A stretch of DNA of 64,000 nucleotides from Fibrobacter sp. UWR4. Its GTDB lineage: Bacteria; Fibrobacterota; Fibrobacteria; Fibrobacterales; Fibrobacteraceae. The translations under genes were made by a program, and so were the position numbers. The DNA lies in assembly GCF_003149045.1 (NCBI RefSeq), contig NZ_QGDU01000013.1, positions 29,394 to 93,393 on the forward strand, written 5' to 3'. The notes under the pieces were generated by a model. That model saw only the letters and a list, made by a program, of their open reading frames with translations. It made no database searches and was not told the DNA's origin. Of this stretch, positions 34,447-43,561 are shown one piece after another; the stretch's first letter is position 1, and each line of letters begins with the position of its first letter.

Positions 34447-36336
34447 ATGACAATCAAAAAGTTCATCACAGGCGCTATGATCGCCTCCGGTTTCGCAACT
34501 TCCCTGTTTGCAGCAACCGCTTATCAAAATCAGGTTGGCTTCCTGACCAACGGACAGAAGCAAATGGCTGTTATCGGAGCCGAAGGAAAGGACATCCAGT
34601 TCAAGGACGAAACCGGCAAGGTTGCCTTGACCGTTACCGCCCCCAAGGCAGAAACATGGGTTCCTGCAGGAGACACCGCAGCATCCCTGGTGGATTTCTC
34701 CGAACTGAAGACCGCCGGTACTTACCAGGCTTACGTCGGTGACGAAAAGATTGGCCACCCCATCAAAGTTGCCGATGACGCTCTTGAAGCCGCAGCAAAG
34801 GCTTCCTTGAAGTTCTTCTACTACCAGCGCGCATCCATGGAACTGACCGAAGAATATGCAGGTCAGTGGGCTCGCGAAGCAGGTCACCCGGATACCGCAG
34901 TGGCCTACCACAAGTCTACCGGTCACGACAGAATGGTGGAACCCAAGATTGCAAGTCCCAAGGGCTGGTACGACGCAGGTGACTACGGCAAGTATGTTGT
35001 GAACTCCGGCATTACCACCTATACCCTCCTCCAGCTTTACCAGCACAACAAGGAATACTTCAAGAAGACTTCCCTGAACATTCCTGAAAGCAAGAATGAC
35101 ATTCCTGACCTTCTTGACGAAATCAAGTGGAACCTGGATTGGATGCTCACCATGCAGGATACCGACGGTGGCGTCTTCCACAAGCTCACCACCCTGAAGT
35201 TCGTTGGCACCGTTACCCCGCTGAAGGCCTCCTCCACTCAGCGTTACGTTATCGGCAAGGCAGAAGAAGCAACCTTGAACTTCGCCGCAGTCATGGCTCT
35301 GGCTTCCGAAATCTACAAGCCCTACGATCCGGAATTTTCCCAGAAGGCAATTGACGCCGCTCAGCGTGCCTATATGTGGGCCGATGAACACACCGGTGAA
35401 GTTTTCGAACAGCCCAGTGACGTAGGCACCGGTTCCTACACAGGTTCCAAGCCTGCAACCACCCGTTTCTGGGCCCAGGCAGAAATTTTCCGTGTCAGTG
35501 GCGACTCCACCTTCGCTGAAAAGCTGAAGAGAAACACCATCCGCACCGCAAATACCCGAATTCCTAGCTGGCAGGACCAGTACATGCTGGCAGTATTCAC
35601 CATCGCTACCAACCCCAACATTTTTGACGCAAACCAGGTTGACTCCGCAAGAACCCTGATCATCAACAACGCCGACAAGTTCGTTGCCTCCCTGAATAAC
35701 AACGGTTACGGCATCGCCCTGGACAAGGGTGACTTCAACTGGGGTTCCAACGGCATCGCATCCAACAAGGCTATGATCCTGGTTCACGCCTACATCCTGA
35801 CCAAGGAAGAAAAGTACCTGAACGCAGCAAACGGCATCGTGGACTACGTCCTGGGCCGCAACCCGGTCGACAAATCCTACCTGACCGGCTACGGTGTAAA
35901 TCCCACCATGAACCCCCATCATCGTCCTAGCCAGTCCGACAGCATCGAAGCTCCGGTTCCCGGCATGGTGGCAGGTGGAGCAAACTCTACCGCAACCGAC
36001 TGCGCAAAGACCTTCATCGACAAGAACGCCGTAGCAAAGTCCTACTATGACAACTCCTGCAGCTATGCTACCAACGAAGTTGCCATCAACTGGAACGCTC
36101 CTTTCGCCTATGCCATCAACAGCCTCCAGGCAATCGCAGCAACAAATTCTTCCTACGACGTTAACGAGAAGCCTCTGGCTAATTACGAACTGACTCCCAT
36201 TGCCAAGAAGCGCGCCTTCCGCGCAGCACCCGTCGACAACCAGCGCCTGATTGTCCGCGGCAACAAGGTTCAGCTTGAATTCACCAAGAACGGTGTGAAG
36301 AGCTACCTGAATGTAAACGGCAAGCGCGTTCGCTAA
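34447..36336 (+). CDS. Glycoside hydrolase family 9 endoglucanase, secreted
   Basis: Hydrolyses beta-1,4-glucan (cellulose). The 629-residue protein has a signal peptide (1-22), an N-terminal Ig-like domain of the CelD_N type (about 23-110), and the GH9 (alpha/alpha)6 barrel from about 115 to 565. The nucleophile/base pair lies in GWYDAGDYGKYV (173-184), the substrate His in NPHHRPS, and the proton donor is Glu544 in YATNEVAINWN. The C-terminal 30 residues (RLIVRGNKVQLEFTK, YLNVNGKRVR) form a basic tail like those on Fibrobacter cellulases. No carbohydrate-binding module is attached. Start 34447 is chosen from an aagga site and the signal peptide. Confidence 0.95.
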   Translation: MTIKKFITGAMIASGFATSLFAATAYQNQVGFLTNGQKQMAVIGAEGKDIQFKDETGKVALTVTAPKAETWVPAGDTAASLVDFSELKTAGTYQAYVGDEKIGHPIKVADDALEAAAKASLKFFYYQRASMELTEEYAGQWAREAGHPDTAVAYHKSTGHDRMVEPKIASPKGWYDAGDYGKYVVNSGITTYTLLQLYQHNKEYFKKTSLNIPESKNDIPDLLDEIKWNLDWMLTMQDTDGGVFHKLTTLKFVGTVTPLKASSTQRYVIGKAEEATLNFAAVMALASEIYKPYDPEFSQKAIDAAQRAYMWADEHTGEVFEQPSDVGTGSYTGSKPATTRFWAQAEIFRVSGDSTFAEKLKRNTIRTANTRIPSWQDQYMLAVFTIATNPNIFDANQVDSARTLIINNADKFVASLNNNGYGIALDKGDFNWGSNGIASNKAMILVHAYILTKEEKYLNAANGIVDYVLGRNPVDKSYLTGYGVNPTMNPHHRPSQSDSIEAPVPGMVAGGANSTATDCAKTFIDKNAVAKSYYDNSCSYATNEVAINWNAPFAYAINSLQAIAATNSSYDVNEKPLANYELTPIAKKRAFRAAPVDNQRLIVRGNKVQLEFTKNGVKSYLNVNGKRVR

Positions 36337-36370
36337 TCTAGACAAAAAGTCTTTCATAACCCTCCACTAA

Positions 36371-36408
36371 AAAACAGCATCCCATCTCCCGGGGTGCTGT
36401 TTTCTTTA
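36371..36408. terminator. Bidirectional terminator between GH9 and coaE
   Basis: aacagcatccc pairs with ggggtgctgtt (one mismatch), with T tracts on both strands. Confidence 0.8.
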
Positions 36409-36439
36409 TATGCGCGTCAGAAAGAAAATGTTCGTGTTT

Positions 36440-36988
36440 TTACGGAAGCACAGGAGGAACATCCCCTGCGTTGGGAATAAACCTGAGAGTCTTCCCCGGG
36501 AATAGCTTTTTCCAGAATTCCTCGGAATCCTTATCCTGCTGGAGGGCCATACGACGGAGGGCATCGTCCCGAGAGAAATTGCGGTTTTCCATCAGGCGCT
36601 TCAGGCGAACTTCTGCGGGGGCGGTAACCACCCAGATTTCGTCCAGAAGATTTACCATGTCGGGCACATTTTCGAACAGGGCAGCCTCTACGAATTCGGG
36701 ATTTTCCCTCTGGACATAAGCCGTAAGGACCGGATAGATCATGGATTCCAGTTTAACTCGTGCGCTTGCATCCCTAAAGATCAAATCCGCGAAGAATTTA
36801 CGGTCCACGCCCGATTCCGTCAGGGCTTCAGGACCAAACTCACGGGCGATACTCTCCCGCAGTTCCTGATTGTCACCATACAGCTGGTGGACCGCAAGAT
36901 CGGCGTCAATGACGCTTATCCCACGCCCCCGCAGGATTTGCCCCACGAAGGATTTACCCGCACCAATCTGTCCCGTAATTCCAATCAT
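36440..36988 (-). CDS. coaE: Dephospho-CoA kinase
   Basis: Final step of CoA synthesis: phosphorylates dephospho-CoA. The 182-residue P-loop kinase shows Walker A GQIGAGKS (6-13), the substrate-binding DADLAVHQLY (29-38), and the lid region RLKRLMENRNFSRDDALRR. Length is slightly short of the usual 195-210 residues, the C-terminus ending soon after FIPNAGD. Followed on the same strand by nothing; preceded by a DMT permease gene 12 bp upstream, so the two may be co-transcribed. Confidence 0.95.
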   Translation of the reverse strand: MIGITGQIGAGKSFVGQILRGRGISVIDADLAVHQLYGDNQELRESIAREFGPEALTESGVDRKFFADLIFRDASARVKLESMIYPVLTAYVQRENPEFVEAALFENVPDMVNLLDEIWVVTAPAEVRLKRLMENRNFSRDDALRRMALQQDKDSEEFWKKLFPGKTLRFIPNAGDVPPVLP

Positions 36989-37000
36989 CCAAACTCCGGT

Positions 37001-37870
37001 TTACTTTCCCAGGGCGATCATGCAAAGACCCGTAATGATACCAAACAGTGCAACCCACTTCAGCGGGCTCTTGCGTTCCTTGAAGAATAGCAATCCAGCG
37101 ACAAAACTGATCAGCACGCTGGAACGTCTGAATACCGTCACCAGAGAAATCAGGGCGTCCTTGTCGCTTACAGACAGGAAATAACAGCGGTCGGCCACAA
37201 GAAGCAGCACCGCCACCAGCACAAAACTCCAGCGGAACTGGAAGGGCGTCGTCGTTTTACGTTTGGGGAACCAAGTGATGGCGCAAACCGCAAACTGCCA
37301 AAGGGTCATATAGATGGCGAACCAGACTTGTACCGTCAGGGGTTCGAAATTCATGCGCTGCAGGATAAATTTGTCATAAATACCACTGCAGGAGGCAAGA
37401 ATGGTCCCTAGCACCATGCAAATCACCCAGCCGTTGCTGAAAAAATGGCCCATTTCCTTGCGTCCAGCCATGCTCAGGCAAACGTAACTGCAAATACACA
37501 CTGCAACACCCGCCCACTGCAAGGCAAAGGGACGTTCCCCCATGAAGGTGACCGCGATAAAGATGGTGAATACAGGCGCCAACGCACGTATGGTAGTCGC
37601 AATGGACAAAGGCAGGTGTGCCAAGGCATTGTATGTTAAAATCCAGCTACCGCCCACAATGGCAGCCTTGCCTATAAGGTAAACATGACTCTGGAGAGGT
37701 AGAGACTCGCAATGCCCCGTAAGCAGTACAGGAAGCATCAACAAGGCGTAAAAGGCGCTACAGAGGAACAAAACCGGGCGTACGGCGTTACCCTGTACGG
37801 ACTTTTTTTTCGCCAAATCGTAACAACCCAAAAAAAAGGCAGAAGCAAGTGCTAAAATTAACCATGACAT
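37001..37870 (-). CDS. EamA/DMT-superfamily permease
   Basis: A second drug/metabolite-type transporter, 289 residues, ten hydrophobic helices in two halves. SWLILALASAFFLGCYDLAK starts TM1 and LISFVAGLLFFKERKSPLKW marks TM9. The start ATG at 37870 is preferred over the GTG at 37879; neither has a good ribosome site. It precedes coaE by 12 bp. It is only weakly similar in visible segments to the DMT gene at 31.7 kb. Substrate unknown. Confidence 0.9.
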   Translation of the reverse strand: MSWLILALASAFFLGCYDLAKKKSVQGNAVRPVLFLCSAFYALLMLPVLLTGHCESLPLQSHVYLIGKAAIVGGSWILTYNALAHLPLSIATTIRALAPVFTIFIAVTFMGERPFALQWAGVAVCICSYVCLSMAGRKEMGHFFSNGWVICMVLGTILASCSGIYDKFILQRMNFEPLTVQVWFAIYMTLWQFAVCAITWFPKRKTTTPFQFRWSFVLVAVLLLVADRCYFLSVSDKDALISLVTVFRRSSVLISFVAGLLFFKERKSPLKWVALFGIITGLCMIALGK

Positions 37871-37895
37871 AGCGCACACAATTTAGAAATCCCAC

Positions 37896-37923
37896 TTGCA
37901 AAGCCCAAGGTTTAATGTATCTT
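37896..37923 (+). promoter_or_regulatory. Predicted mscL promoter
   Basis: ttgcaa (37896-37901) and tatctt (37918-37923) with a 16-bp spacer. The transcript would start about 25 bp before the mscL ATG, and aagga lies 8-12 bp before that ATG. Confidence 0.5.
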
Positions 37924-37953
37924 TAAGCCAAAACTCAACATAAGGAGCCCAAC

Positions 37954-38403
37954 ATGGGTATCAAAGGTAAAGCAACATCCCTTCTCGAAGAATTCAAGGC
38001 CTTCGCATTCAAGGGCAATATCGTCGACATGGCTATCGGTGTCATCATCGGTGGTGCATTCGGTAAGATCGTAACCTCTTTCGTCAACGACATCGTGATG
38101 CCGGGCGTTACCGCCATCATCGCTATGGGCGGTGGCAAGGACGCAGGTGCCGGCCTCAAGGAACTGGTTTACACCACCGAAGCTGGCGTTGCTATTCCTT
38201 ACGGCAACTTCATCGGCGGCATCGTTGACTTCCTCATCGTTGCAATCGTTGTCTTCCTCGTCATGAAGAAGTTCCTCGGCTTCATGCAGAATATGCGCAA
38301 GGCAGAAGAAGCTCCGGCAGAACCTCCTGCACCGCCGGCACCTCCTGAACCGTCTGCAGAAGAAAAGCTCCTCACCGAAATCCGCGACCTTCTTAAGAAG
38401 TAA
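37954..38403 (+). CDS. mscL: Large-conductance mechanosensitive channel MscL
   Basis: Opens on membrane tension to release solutes at hypo-osmotic shock. The 149 residues show the N-terminal amphipathic helix, the TM1 signature [20 protein letters not shown], a periplasmic loop, TM2 ([20 protein letters not shown]) and the cytoplasmic helix [13 protein letters not shown] Pro/Ala-rich linker ([14 protein letters not shown]) between TM2 and that helix is longer than usual. Strong codon bias suggests good expression. It has its own promoter and terminator. Confidence 0.96.
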   Translation: MGIKGKATSLLEEFKAFAFKGNIVDMAIGVIIGGAFGKIVTSFVNDIVMPGVTAIIAMGGGKDAGAGLKELVYTTEAGVAIPYGNFIGGIVDFLIVAIVVFLVMKKFLGFMQNMRKAEEAPAEPPAPPAPPEPSAEEKLLTEIRDLLKK

Positions 38404-38434
38404 TTGGATTTTCACGAGTTTCTCGCAAAACTTT

Positions 38435-38467
38435 AAAAAGTCCGTGGCATACGCCGCGGACTTTTTT
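38435..38467 (+). terminator. mscL terminator
   Basis: aaagtccg with cggacttt plus inner gg/cc pairing, followed by T. Confidence 0.8.
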
Positions 38468-38495
38468 GCATTCTCTAGAATATTTAGCCCTAATC

Positions 38496-38613
38496 CATTC
38501 GAGGAGGTGCTTCAGCACCCCTCGAACATAAAAGGAGATTGCCGAACAGGCAAAGCCTGTGATAGCAGGCTACTTTTATGGGGGAGTCCAGAGGGGGCTT
38601 CGCCCCCTTTGCA
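38496..38613. repeat. Multi-hairpin intergenic element, copy A
   Basis: A 118-bp unit. Fold from left to right: ttcgagg...cctcgaa enclosing ggtgcttcagcacc; then an outer cataaaag...cttttatg stem enclosing two inner hairpins (ttgccgaacaggcaa and gcctgtgatagcaggc); then gtccagag with gggggcttcgccccc and tttgca. Nearly identical to copy B 163 bp away. Confidence 0.9.
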
Positions 38614-38658
38614 GCCTTACATTTTTTGACGCCACCCGATAGAACTTTTAAACACCTT

Positions 38659-38776
38659 CATTCGAGGAGGTGCTTCAGCACCCCTCGAACATAAAAGGAG
38701 ATTGCCGAACAGGCAAAGCCTGTGATAGCAGGCTACTTTTATGGGGGTGTCCAGAGGGGGCTTCGCCCCCTTTGCA
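38659..38776. repeat. Multi-hairpin intergenic element, copy B
   Basis: Direct repeat of copy A with only one substitution seen in the hairpin region (gggggtgtcc for gggggagtcc) and a different base after tttgca. Same four-part fold. Confidence 0.9.
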
Positions 38777-38829
38777 TCTTCATACATCTTGACGGCTACC
38801 TGAGTTGAACATCCTCATGTTAAGGGTGT

Positions 38830-38940
38830 CTGAGGGACTACAGTCCCTCAGTTGAAAAGACAAGGTAAAACAAGTGCCTCGCACTTGTGAAGCCGCAGTA
38901 TTTTCAACCGGGGTTCCAAGGGGTGGAACCCCTTTGCATC
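38830..38940. repeat. Multi-hairpin element, copy C (same architecture, different sequence)
   Basis: ctgagggac...gtccctcag, then outer ttgaaaa...ttttcaa enclosing acaagtgcctcgcacttgt, then ggggttcc...ggaacccc and tttgcatcta. Sequence differs from copies A and B, but the order of stems is the same. Its last base is shared with the recF stop codon. Confidence 0.75.
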
Positions 38941-40142
38941 TATTTCAAAATTATTTCAGCATCCGCCATAAAGGGCAGATCTTCCTTCTGAGGAGTTGCA
39001 ATCACCACCTGACACTGCTTTTCGCGGATAAGGGCCGCCACAGCATCTCGACGATTTACGTCCAGCTCGGCAAAAATATCGTCCAGCAGCAAAATAGGCT
39101 TTTCCACATAGCGGGTCGCAACATCCACAGCAGCAAAGCGCATGGCAACCGCGGCGGAACGGCACTGCCCCTGAGACCCTACGGAACGCATCTCGTATCC
39201 ACCGATACACAGGGCCAAATCGTCCTTATGGGGGCCAGACATGGTCATGCCCTGCATTTTTTCCACAAATTCAAGACCTTCCAGCTTTCTCTGGAAGGCA
39301 ACCCGAAGGACTTCCTCATCCACAGCGCTTTCCGCAGAATAGGCGCCACTCACGTCGGCAGCAATAGCCACCTCGCCACTTCCTGCAGCCGCTTCGTCCA
39401 GGCCATCGTCATCCAAGAACTCAGCACCATCCATCGCGTCCAATTCCTTCAGGATGGAACTTTTATAGGCGCAGGTAATTTCGTCCACCCCGCCCGAAAG
39501 TTTACGGTAGTAGCTGGTGATGATGGGAGAAATTTCCCGAGAGAGGTTCAATCGGGCTGCCCACAGTTTGGCCCCCTGTTCCACCAGCTGTATGGTCAGA
39601 ACCTTGAACAGTTCCTCACCGCCAACAGCGTTCCCCTCTTTCTTGTACTGACGCAACCACTGGTTGCGCTGCTGGAGGACACGCTTGTAACGCCTTAATA
39701 CGGAAGCATTCGCAGGAGAACGGAAACAGAGGATTTCATCCAGCCAGTGGCGGCGAACTTCGGGAGCACCTCTCAGAAGTTCAATATCCGATGGCTGCAT
39801 TATGACAGCGGGGCAGTTCCCGAAAAATGCGGAAGCGGACTTCAGGTTTTCCCCATTTTCACGAACGTCATTGCCACGACGATGCACCCTGATGGCACGG
39901 CTCCTCTGGCGATCGCCATCGGAAAACGCCCCACGCAGGATCAGTTCATCCGCCTTCCAGCGGATCAGTTCCTTCAGGTCCTTGGCACGGAAGGAAAACC
40001 CCTGAGATAGCAAGTAGATTCCTTCCAGCAGGGACGTTTTGCCACAGCCATTAGGACCATATACCACCGTAATGCCTGGCCCAAACTCCTGTTCGAACCC
40101 GGTTAAACTGCGGAGGCCATCTATATAGACACTTTCTATCAC
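38940..40142 (-). CDS. recF: DNA replication and repair protein RecF
   Basis: SMC-like ATPase that helps load RecA at gaps. Walker A GPNGCGKTS (29-37), the SMC signature GSQGQCRSAAVAMR, Walker B ILLLDDIFAELD and a final D-loop region are in order. At 400 residues it is about 40 longer than usual: an acidic, Ala/Asp-rich insert lies at roughly residues 235-285 (EFLDDDGLDEAAAGSGEVA). No dnaA, dnaN or gyrB lies nearby, so it is outside the classic origin cluster. 9 bp separate it from the PorV-like gene upstream, which suggests co-transcription. Confidence 0.93.
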   Translation of the reverse strand: MIESVYIDGLRSLTGFEQEFGPGITVVYGPNGCGKTSLLEGIYLLSQGFSFRAKDLKELIRWKADELILRGAFSDGDRQRSRAIRVHRRGNDVRENGENLKSASAFFGNCPAVIMQPSDIELLRGAPEVRRHWLDEILCFRSPANASVLRRYKRVLQQRNQWLRQYKKEGNAVGGEELFKVLTIQLVEQGAKLWAARLNLSREISPIITSYYRKLSGGVDEITCAYKSSILKELDAMDGAEFLDDDGLDEAAAGSGEVAIAADVSGAYSAESAVDEEVLRVAFQRKLEGLEFVEKMQGMTMSGPHKDDLALCIGGYEMRSVGSQGQCRSAAVAMRFAAVDVATRYVEKPILLLDDIFAELDVNRRDAVAALIREKQCQVVIATPQKEDLPFMADAEIILK

Positions 40143-40151
40143 GAGGTCACG

Positions 40152-41183
40152 CTAAGGAATGTTCCCGCGAAGGCCAAAGCTCAGCGGAGTCCAGAGACCA
40201 GCCTCGGATTCATAAATCAAGGCGTAGTTCACGTCGAACGGATACTTCTTCTTCCCAATGCGGATTTCAAACTTGTAGCCCGCACCTACGGTGAAGTTCA
40301 AGTCATCCATACCCACACGCAATGTGCCATTGGGAATGAGTTCACTTTCAAAACCTACACGTCCCGTCCATACGTGACGATCCGGATCAAATGCCAAAAG
40401 GGTGTCTGCCACCTGATAGTCAATTGCCTCCATCCAGGCAAACACAGGTTTTCCCATAATGCGAGTACGATAGCCAAGACCAATCTGCAGTACCTTGGGG
40501 CGAATACCATCCGTACTTGCTACGGAGTTATCTGTACTAGTATTCTTGGACCATTTCGCAGAAAGATTTTCACTAAAGCTCAGATTGCGGATGACCACGG
40601 AGGTAGACCACTTTTCATTCCACTGTCTAAGCCAGCTCAAGTTGATGGTTACCGGGCTGCGATAATCGTCCACCAGTTCCACGCCATCGAAGTATTCCGC
40701 AATATCCATGTTGTCATAACTCATGGAGAGGGACATGCCAAAAGCATCACGACGGGTTGCACGATAGGCAAAGCCCAAGTACATCATGGTAAAGTAAGGG
40801 GAAGCCGTTCCCATGGTCTGGTCGTCATCATCAATCACATCAAAAGCCATGTCGCCACGATAAAGCATGGCGAAGCCCACGCCCATACGTTTCCCCACCT
40901 TGGTTTCAATACCCAGAGAACCACCCGCACGGTCCAGATCTCGCCTTTCTGCATTCAGCGTATAGGAGAAATTTTCCCTAAAGCCAAGAATAGCAGGATT
41001 CCAGTAGGCGGCAGGCATAGAGGACGTATCCGCAGAACCCGTATTGCCGCGGCCCAGTTCCCGGGTACCGGCAGCCATACGTTCCACAAAGCCATCAAAA
41101 CTACCCAGTGTAGCCTTCTGCTTGGCAAAGGCAGGAACAGACAAAGTCATAGCGGCAAGAACAGCAAGCAAACACTTTTTCAT
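40152..41183 (-). CDS. PorV/PorQ-like outer-membrane beta-barrel protein
   Basis: A 343-residue protein with a signal peptide (1-20, ending PAFAK). The mature N-terminus RELGRGNTGSADTSSMPAAY and WNPAILGF matches the start of the PorV/PorQ/FadL-like barrel families (a G-rich turn, then NPA). The rest alternates strand residues and ends GLRGNIP. PorV in Bacteroidota is a type IX secretion shuttle. The gene overlaps by one base the upstream gene coding for a propeller protein with a FlgD-Ig-like tail, typical of type IX-like cargo. The assignment is from pattern and context. Confidence 0.7.
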   Translation of the reverse strand: MKKCLLAVLAAMTLSVPAFAKQKATLGSFDGFVERMAAGTRELGRGNTGSADTSSMPAAYWNPAILGFRENFSYTLNAERRDLDRAGGSLGIETKVGKRMGVGFAMLYRGDMAFDVIDDDDQTMGTASPYFTMMYLGFAYRATRRDAFGMSLSMSYDNMDIAEYFDGVELVDDYRSPVTINLSWLRQWNEKWSTSVVIRNLSFSENLSAKWSKNTSTDNSVASTDGIRPKVLQIGLGYRTRIMGKPVFAWMEAIDYQVADTLLAFDPDRHVWTGRVGFESELIPNGTLRVGMDDLNFTVGAGYKFEIRIGKKKYPFDVNYALIYESEAGLWTPLSFGLRGNIP

Positions 41184-42799
41184 TACTTGTGCCCTCCCAA
41201 AGTCATGACCTTACCCCAGCCAACATGGCCGTGATTATCCTTCACACGGACGTAGTAGACACCCATGGAACAAGCCCTACCGTATTCATCGTAGCCATCC
41301 CAGAAATCCACCTTAGGATTGGTGCTGCGGGAAGCATCCGCATCTCGATGGGCTCTCTTGACGATGGTACGAATCTTACGCATGTCATAACTGAATACGT
41401 CAATGGTAATCTTGGAATCCTTCCCCACCTTGTAGGAAACCAGAGCCTGATCGCCGGCGGTAATCACGGAAGGCACCATACGAACAGAACCCAGGTTGCT
41501 CCCCAGCTTGTGACGATTCAGAATCGTGGACCAAGTGGCACCGGAGTCCGCAGAAACGGAAATTCCATTACCATACGTAGAGATCGCTAAGCCCGTTCTA
41601 TTTTTTTCCAGCGGGAAAGAACAAATCGACGTGATAATGACATCACGGTCCGTCGCCCCAGTTTCGTAACCATAGAGCCACTGGAACTTTCCATCGTCAT
41701 TCACGTCCCAGGCGCGAATGCCTTTCTTTTCAAGCTTAAAATATCCGCTGACGGAAGCGCCGGAAGTACCGACCGCAACATAGGCAGTCCCTCCAATGAA
41801 GGCAACGCCACTGACCGTATAGTCGCCATCATCGTACACGTCCTTCTTCTGGGCATTTTCCGCTGTATCCAGGAAATCCACCTTTGCGAAATCCTTGTCC
41901 CCGTCAAACATGCGGTAAAGTGCGCCATGGACGGAAGATTCATTTCCCTTCGCGGAAGTTTCTGCAATCACCTGCAGGGGATCGCCACCCATCCAGAGCC
42001 CCGTCACTCGTGCATCGGAACCCAGGACTTCAGATACCTTCTTCAGCCCATCCTTTCCATAAGTCCATACACCCTTGCCCGTAGCAAGCCACAAGTCCCC
42101 CGTTTCAGGATGACGCTTCACGTCATAGACAAAGGGATTTTCCTTTTCGTTCCACTTATAGCGGGACTTCAAGGAATCCAAGGTGGATGTTGTTGCATTC
42201 AGGACGAAATCCGTAGCCTTAGCCTTACTACTGGAAAAATCATGAAGGCGAAGACCGGCGGCACCTCGAGCCATCCAGATTTGCCTTGCGGAGGAATCAT
42301 AGGCGAAACCACCCACAGCCGTAATCATGGTGGAGTCCAGGTCCCCTAAGGCTTCCGGTACATCGAAAGGCATTTCGTAAACGTCATCGTCGCTAGCCCC
42401 GCGAATAGAGAGGAAACCACCCGGCTGCAGGAAGTTTCCTTCGTCGTCCATCTTGAACATGGGGAGAACGTACCCCAACTTTCCCGCATACACAGAAGGG
42501 GTTCGACGATGTTCTGCCAACACGTCACTAAAGACGCCATCCTGAACGGCGGTCACGGAGTCGCTGGTCTGAACCTGGGAACTCTTATTCACCTGAACAT
42601 TCCCCGTAGAACCTACGGAAAGTTCCAGCAAGGTGGCTCCACTATAGGTATCGCCTCTGGAAAACACCCACAGGGAACCCGTAGAGCCACTTTCACTCAC
42701 ATTCAGGGCATAGTTACTGATCAAGGTCTCTGCCGCCATGGACATTCCGGCGGACAAGGCGACTGCACCAGCAATTTTAACAAGGGATCTTTTCATCAT
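41183..42799 (-). CDS. Secreted beta-propeller protein with FlgD-Ig-like C-terminal domain
   Basis: A 538-residue protein with a signal peptide (1-22, ending MSMAA). The middle repeats short blade-like segments (FAYDSSARQIWMARGAAGLR, DVKRHPETGDLWLATGKGVW, AVGTSGASVSG) typical of two-component-regulator-like propellers. The last 90 residues look like a FlgD Ig-like/type IX tail: ITIDVFSYDMRKIRTIVK, WDGYDEYGRACSMGVYYVRV and a final KVMTLGGHK. It is next to a PorV-like barrel gene, which fits export through a type IX-like route. Ligand unknown. Confidence 0.75.
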   Translation of the reverse strand: MMKRSLVKIAGAVALSAGMSMAAETLISNYALNVSESGSTGSLWVFSRGDTYSGATLLELSVGSTGNVQVNKSSQVQTSDSVTAVQDGVFSDVLAEHRRTPSVYAGKLGYVLPMFKMDDEGNFLQPGGFLSIRGASDDDVYEMPFDVPEALGDLDSTMITAVGGFAYDSSARQIWMARGAAGLRLHDFSSSKAKATDFVLNATTSTLDSLKSRYKWNEKENPFVYDVKRHPETGDLWLATGKGVWTYGKDGLKKVSEVLGSDARVTGLWMGGDPLQVIAETSAKGNESSVHGALYRMFDGDKDFAKVDFLDTAENAQKKDVYDDGDYTVSGVAFIGGTAYVAVGTSGASVSGYFKLEKKGIRAWDVNDDGKFQWLYGYETGATDRDVIITSICSFPLEKNRTGLAISTYGNGISVSADSGATWSTILNRHKLGSNLGSVRMVPSVITAGDQALVSYKVGKDSKITIDVFSYDMRKIRTIVKRAHRDADASRSTNPKVDFWDGYDEYGRACSMGVYYVRVKDNHGHVGWGKVMTLGGHK

Positions 42800-42807
42800 T
42801 TGGATTC

Positions 42808-43446
42808 CTAGCGCATGTCGATTTCGTCTACGTCCTTGGAGGACTTGTACTTGAAATCGTCATTGGAAAAACTCTTCAACACCTTAAGGTTAACGATATT
42901 GTACCAGGAGCTGTTTCCTGCAGGGTCCACCGTAAAGAGGCGTACCGGGGAAAAATCCTTCTGGGAAAGCCAGACTTCCATCTGGCTGAACTGTCCGGAA
43001 TACTTGGAAGGATCCAGCTTTAACACCCAGAGGGTCTTGCCACCGAAGGAACCTGTAGTGATGGATGTTGCCTTGCAGTTCAGATACTTGAAAAGAAGTT
43101 CCGATGGATGGAGCTGGCTGGACAAGTCTTCCACAGCCTTGATCAGCACCTGCTTCTGCTCCACATTATGCTGCCACAGGGATTCCCCGTCGCTATAGAA
43201 TCGGATACCGGCCAACTCCAGCTTGAACTTGTCACCTTCGGCAACCAGCAGGCTTCCCTGTTCGGATGCTATATCCGGGGATTCCGCATAAAACACCTGG
43301 ACCTTGAAATCAAGATTCCAGGCCTTGCCCGTCTTAAACCAGGCCTGGGATTTTTTCATGGCCTCGTCAGCGGACATAGAAAAAACCTGCGGAACCAGCA
43401 GGAAGCCAATCAATAGGAGGATGGTCTTAAAAATTCTTTGATGCAT
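42808..43446 (-). CDS. LolA-like outer-membrane lipoprotein carrier
   Basis: Periplasmic carrier that would ferry lipoproteins to the outer membrane. The 212-residue protein has a signal peptide (1-23). The mature part shows a LolA-style half-barrel pattern: WNLDFKVQVFYAESPDIASE, GKTLWVLKLDPS, MEVWLSQKDFSPVRLFTVD and a C-terminal FKYKSSKDVDEIDMR that matches the family ending (F-x-F-x-x-P-x-x-V-x-x-x-x-x-R). It starts the unit that continues with the propeller, PorV-like and recF genes. Could instead be a LolA-like paralog with another lipid partner. Confidence 0.75.
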   Translation of the reverse strand: MHQRIFKTILLLIGFLLVPQVFSMSADEAMKKSQAWFKTGKAWNLDFKVQVFYAESPDIASEQGSLLVAEGDKFKLELAGIRFYSDGESLWQHNVEQKQVLIKAVEDLSSQLHPSELLFKYLNCKATSITTGSFGGKTLWVLKLDPSKYSGQFSQMEVWLSQKDFSPVRLFTVDPAGNSSWYNIVNLKVLKSFSNDDFKYKSSKDVDEIDMR

Positions 43447-43561
43447 ACGTCCTCAAATTTACAAAAGTCCCAAACATAAGGTAATTTCGGCACAGGGTTT
43501 GGTCTTTTTTTATAGATATTTCTATTTTATCGCAAGAAATTTTTAAAACACTGGAATAATT

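Noticed and set aside
38496..38776. Insertion sequence or phage remnant
   Set aside because: No transposase, no flanking duplication that could be seen; units are too short and too structured.
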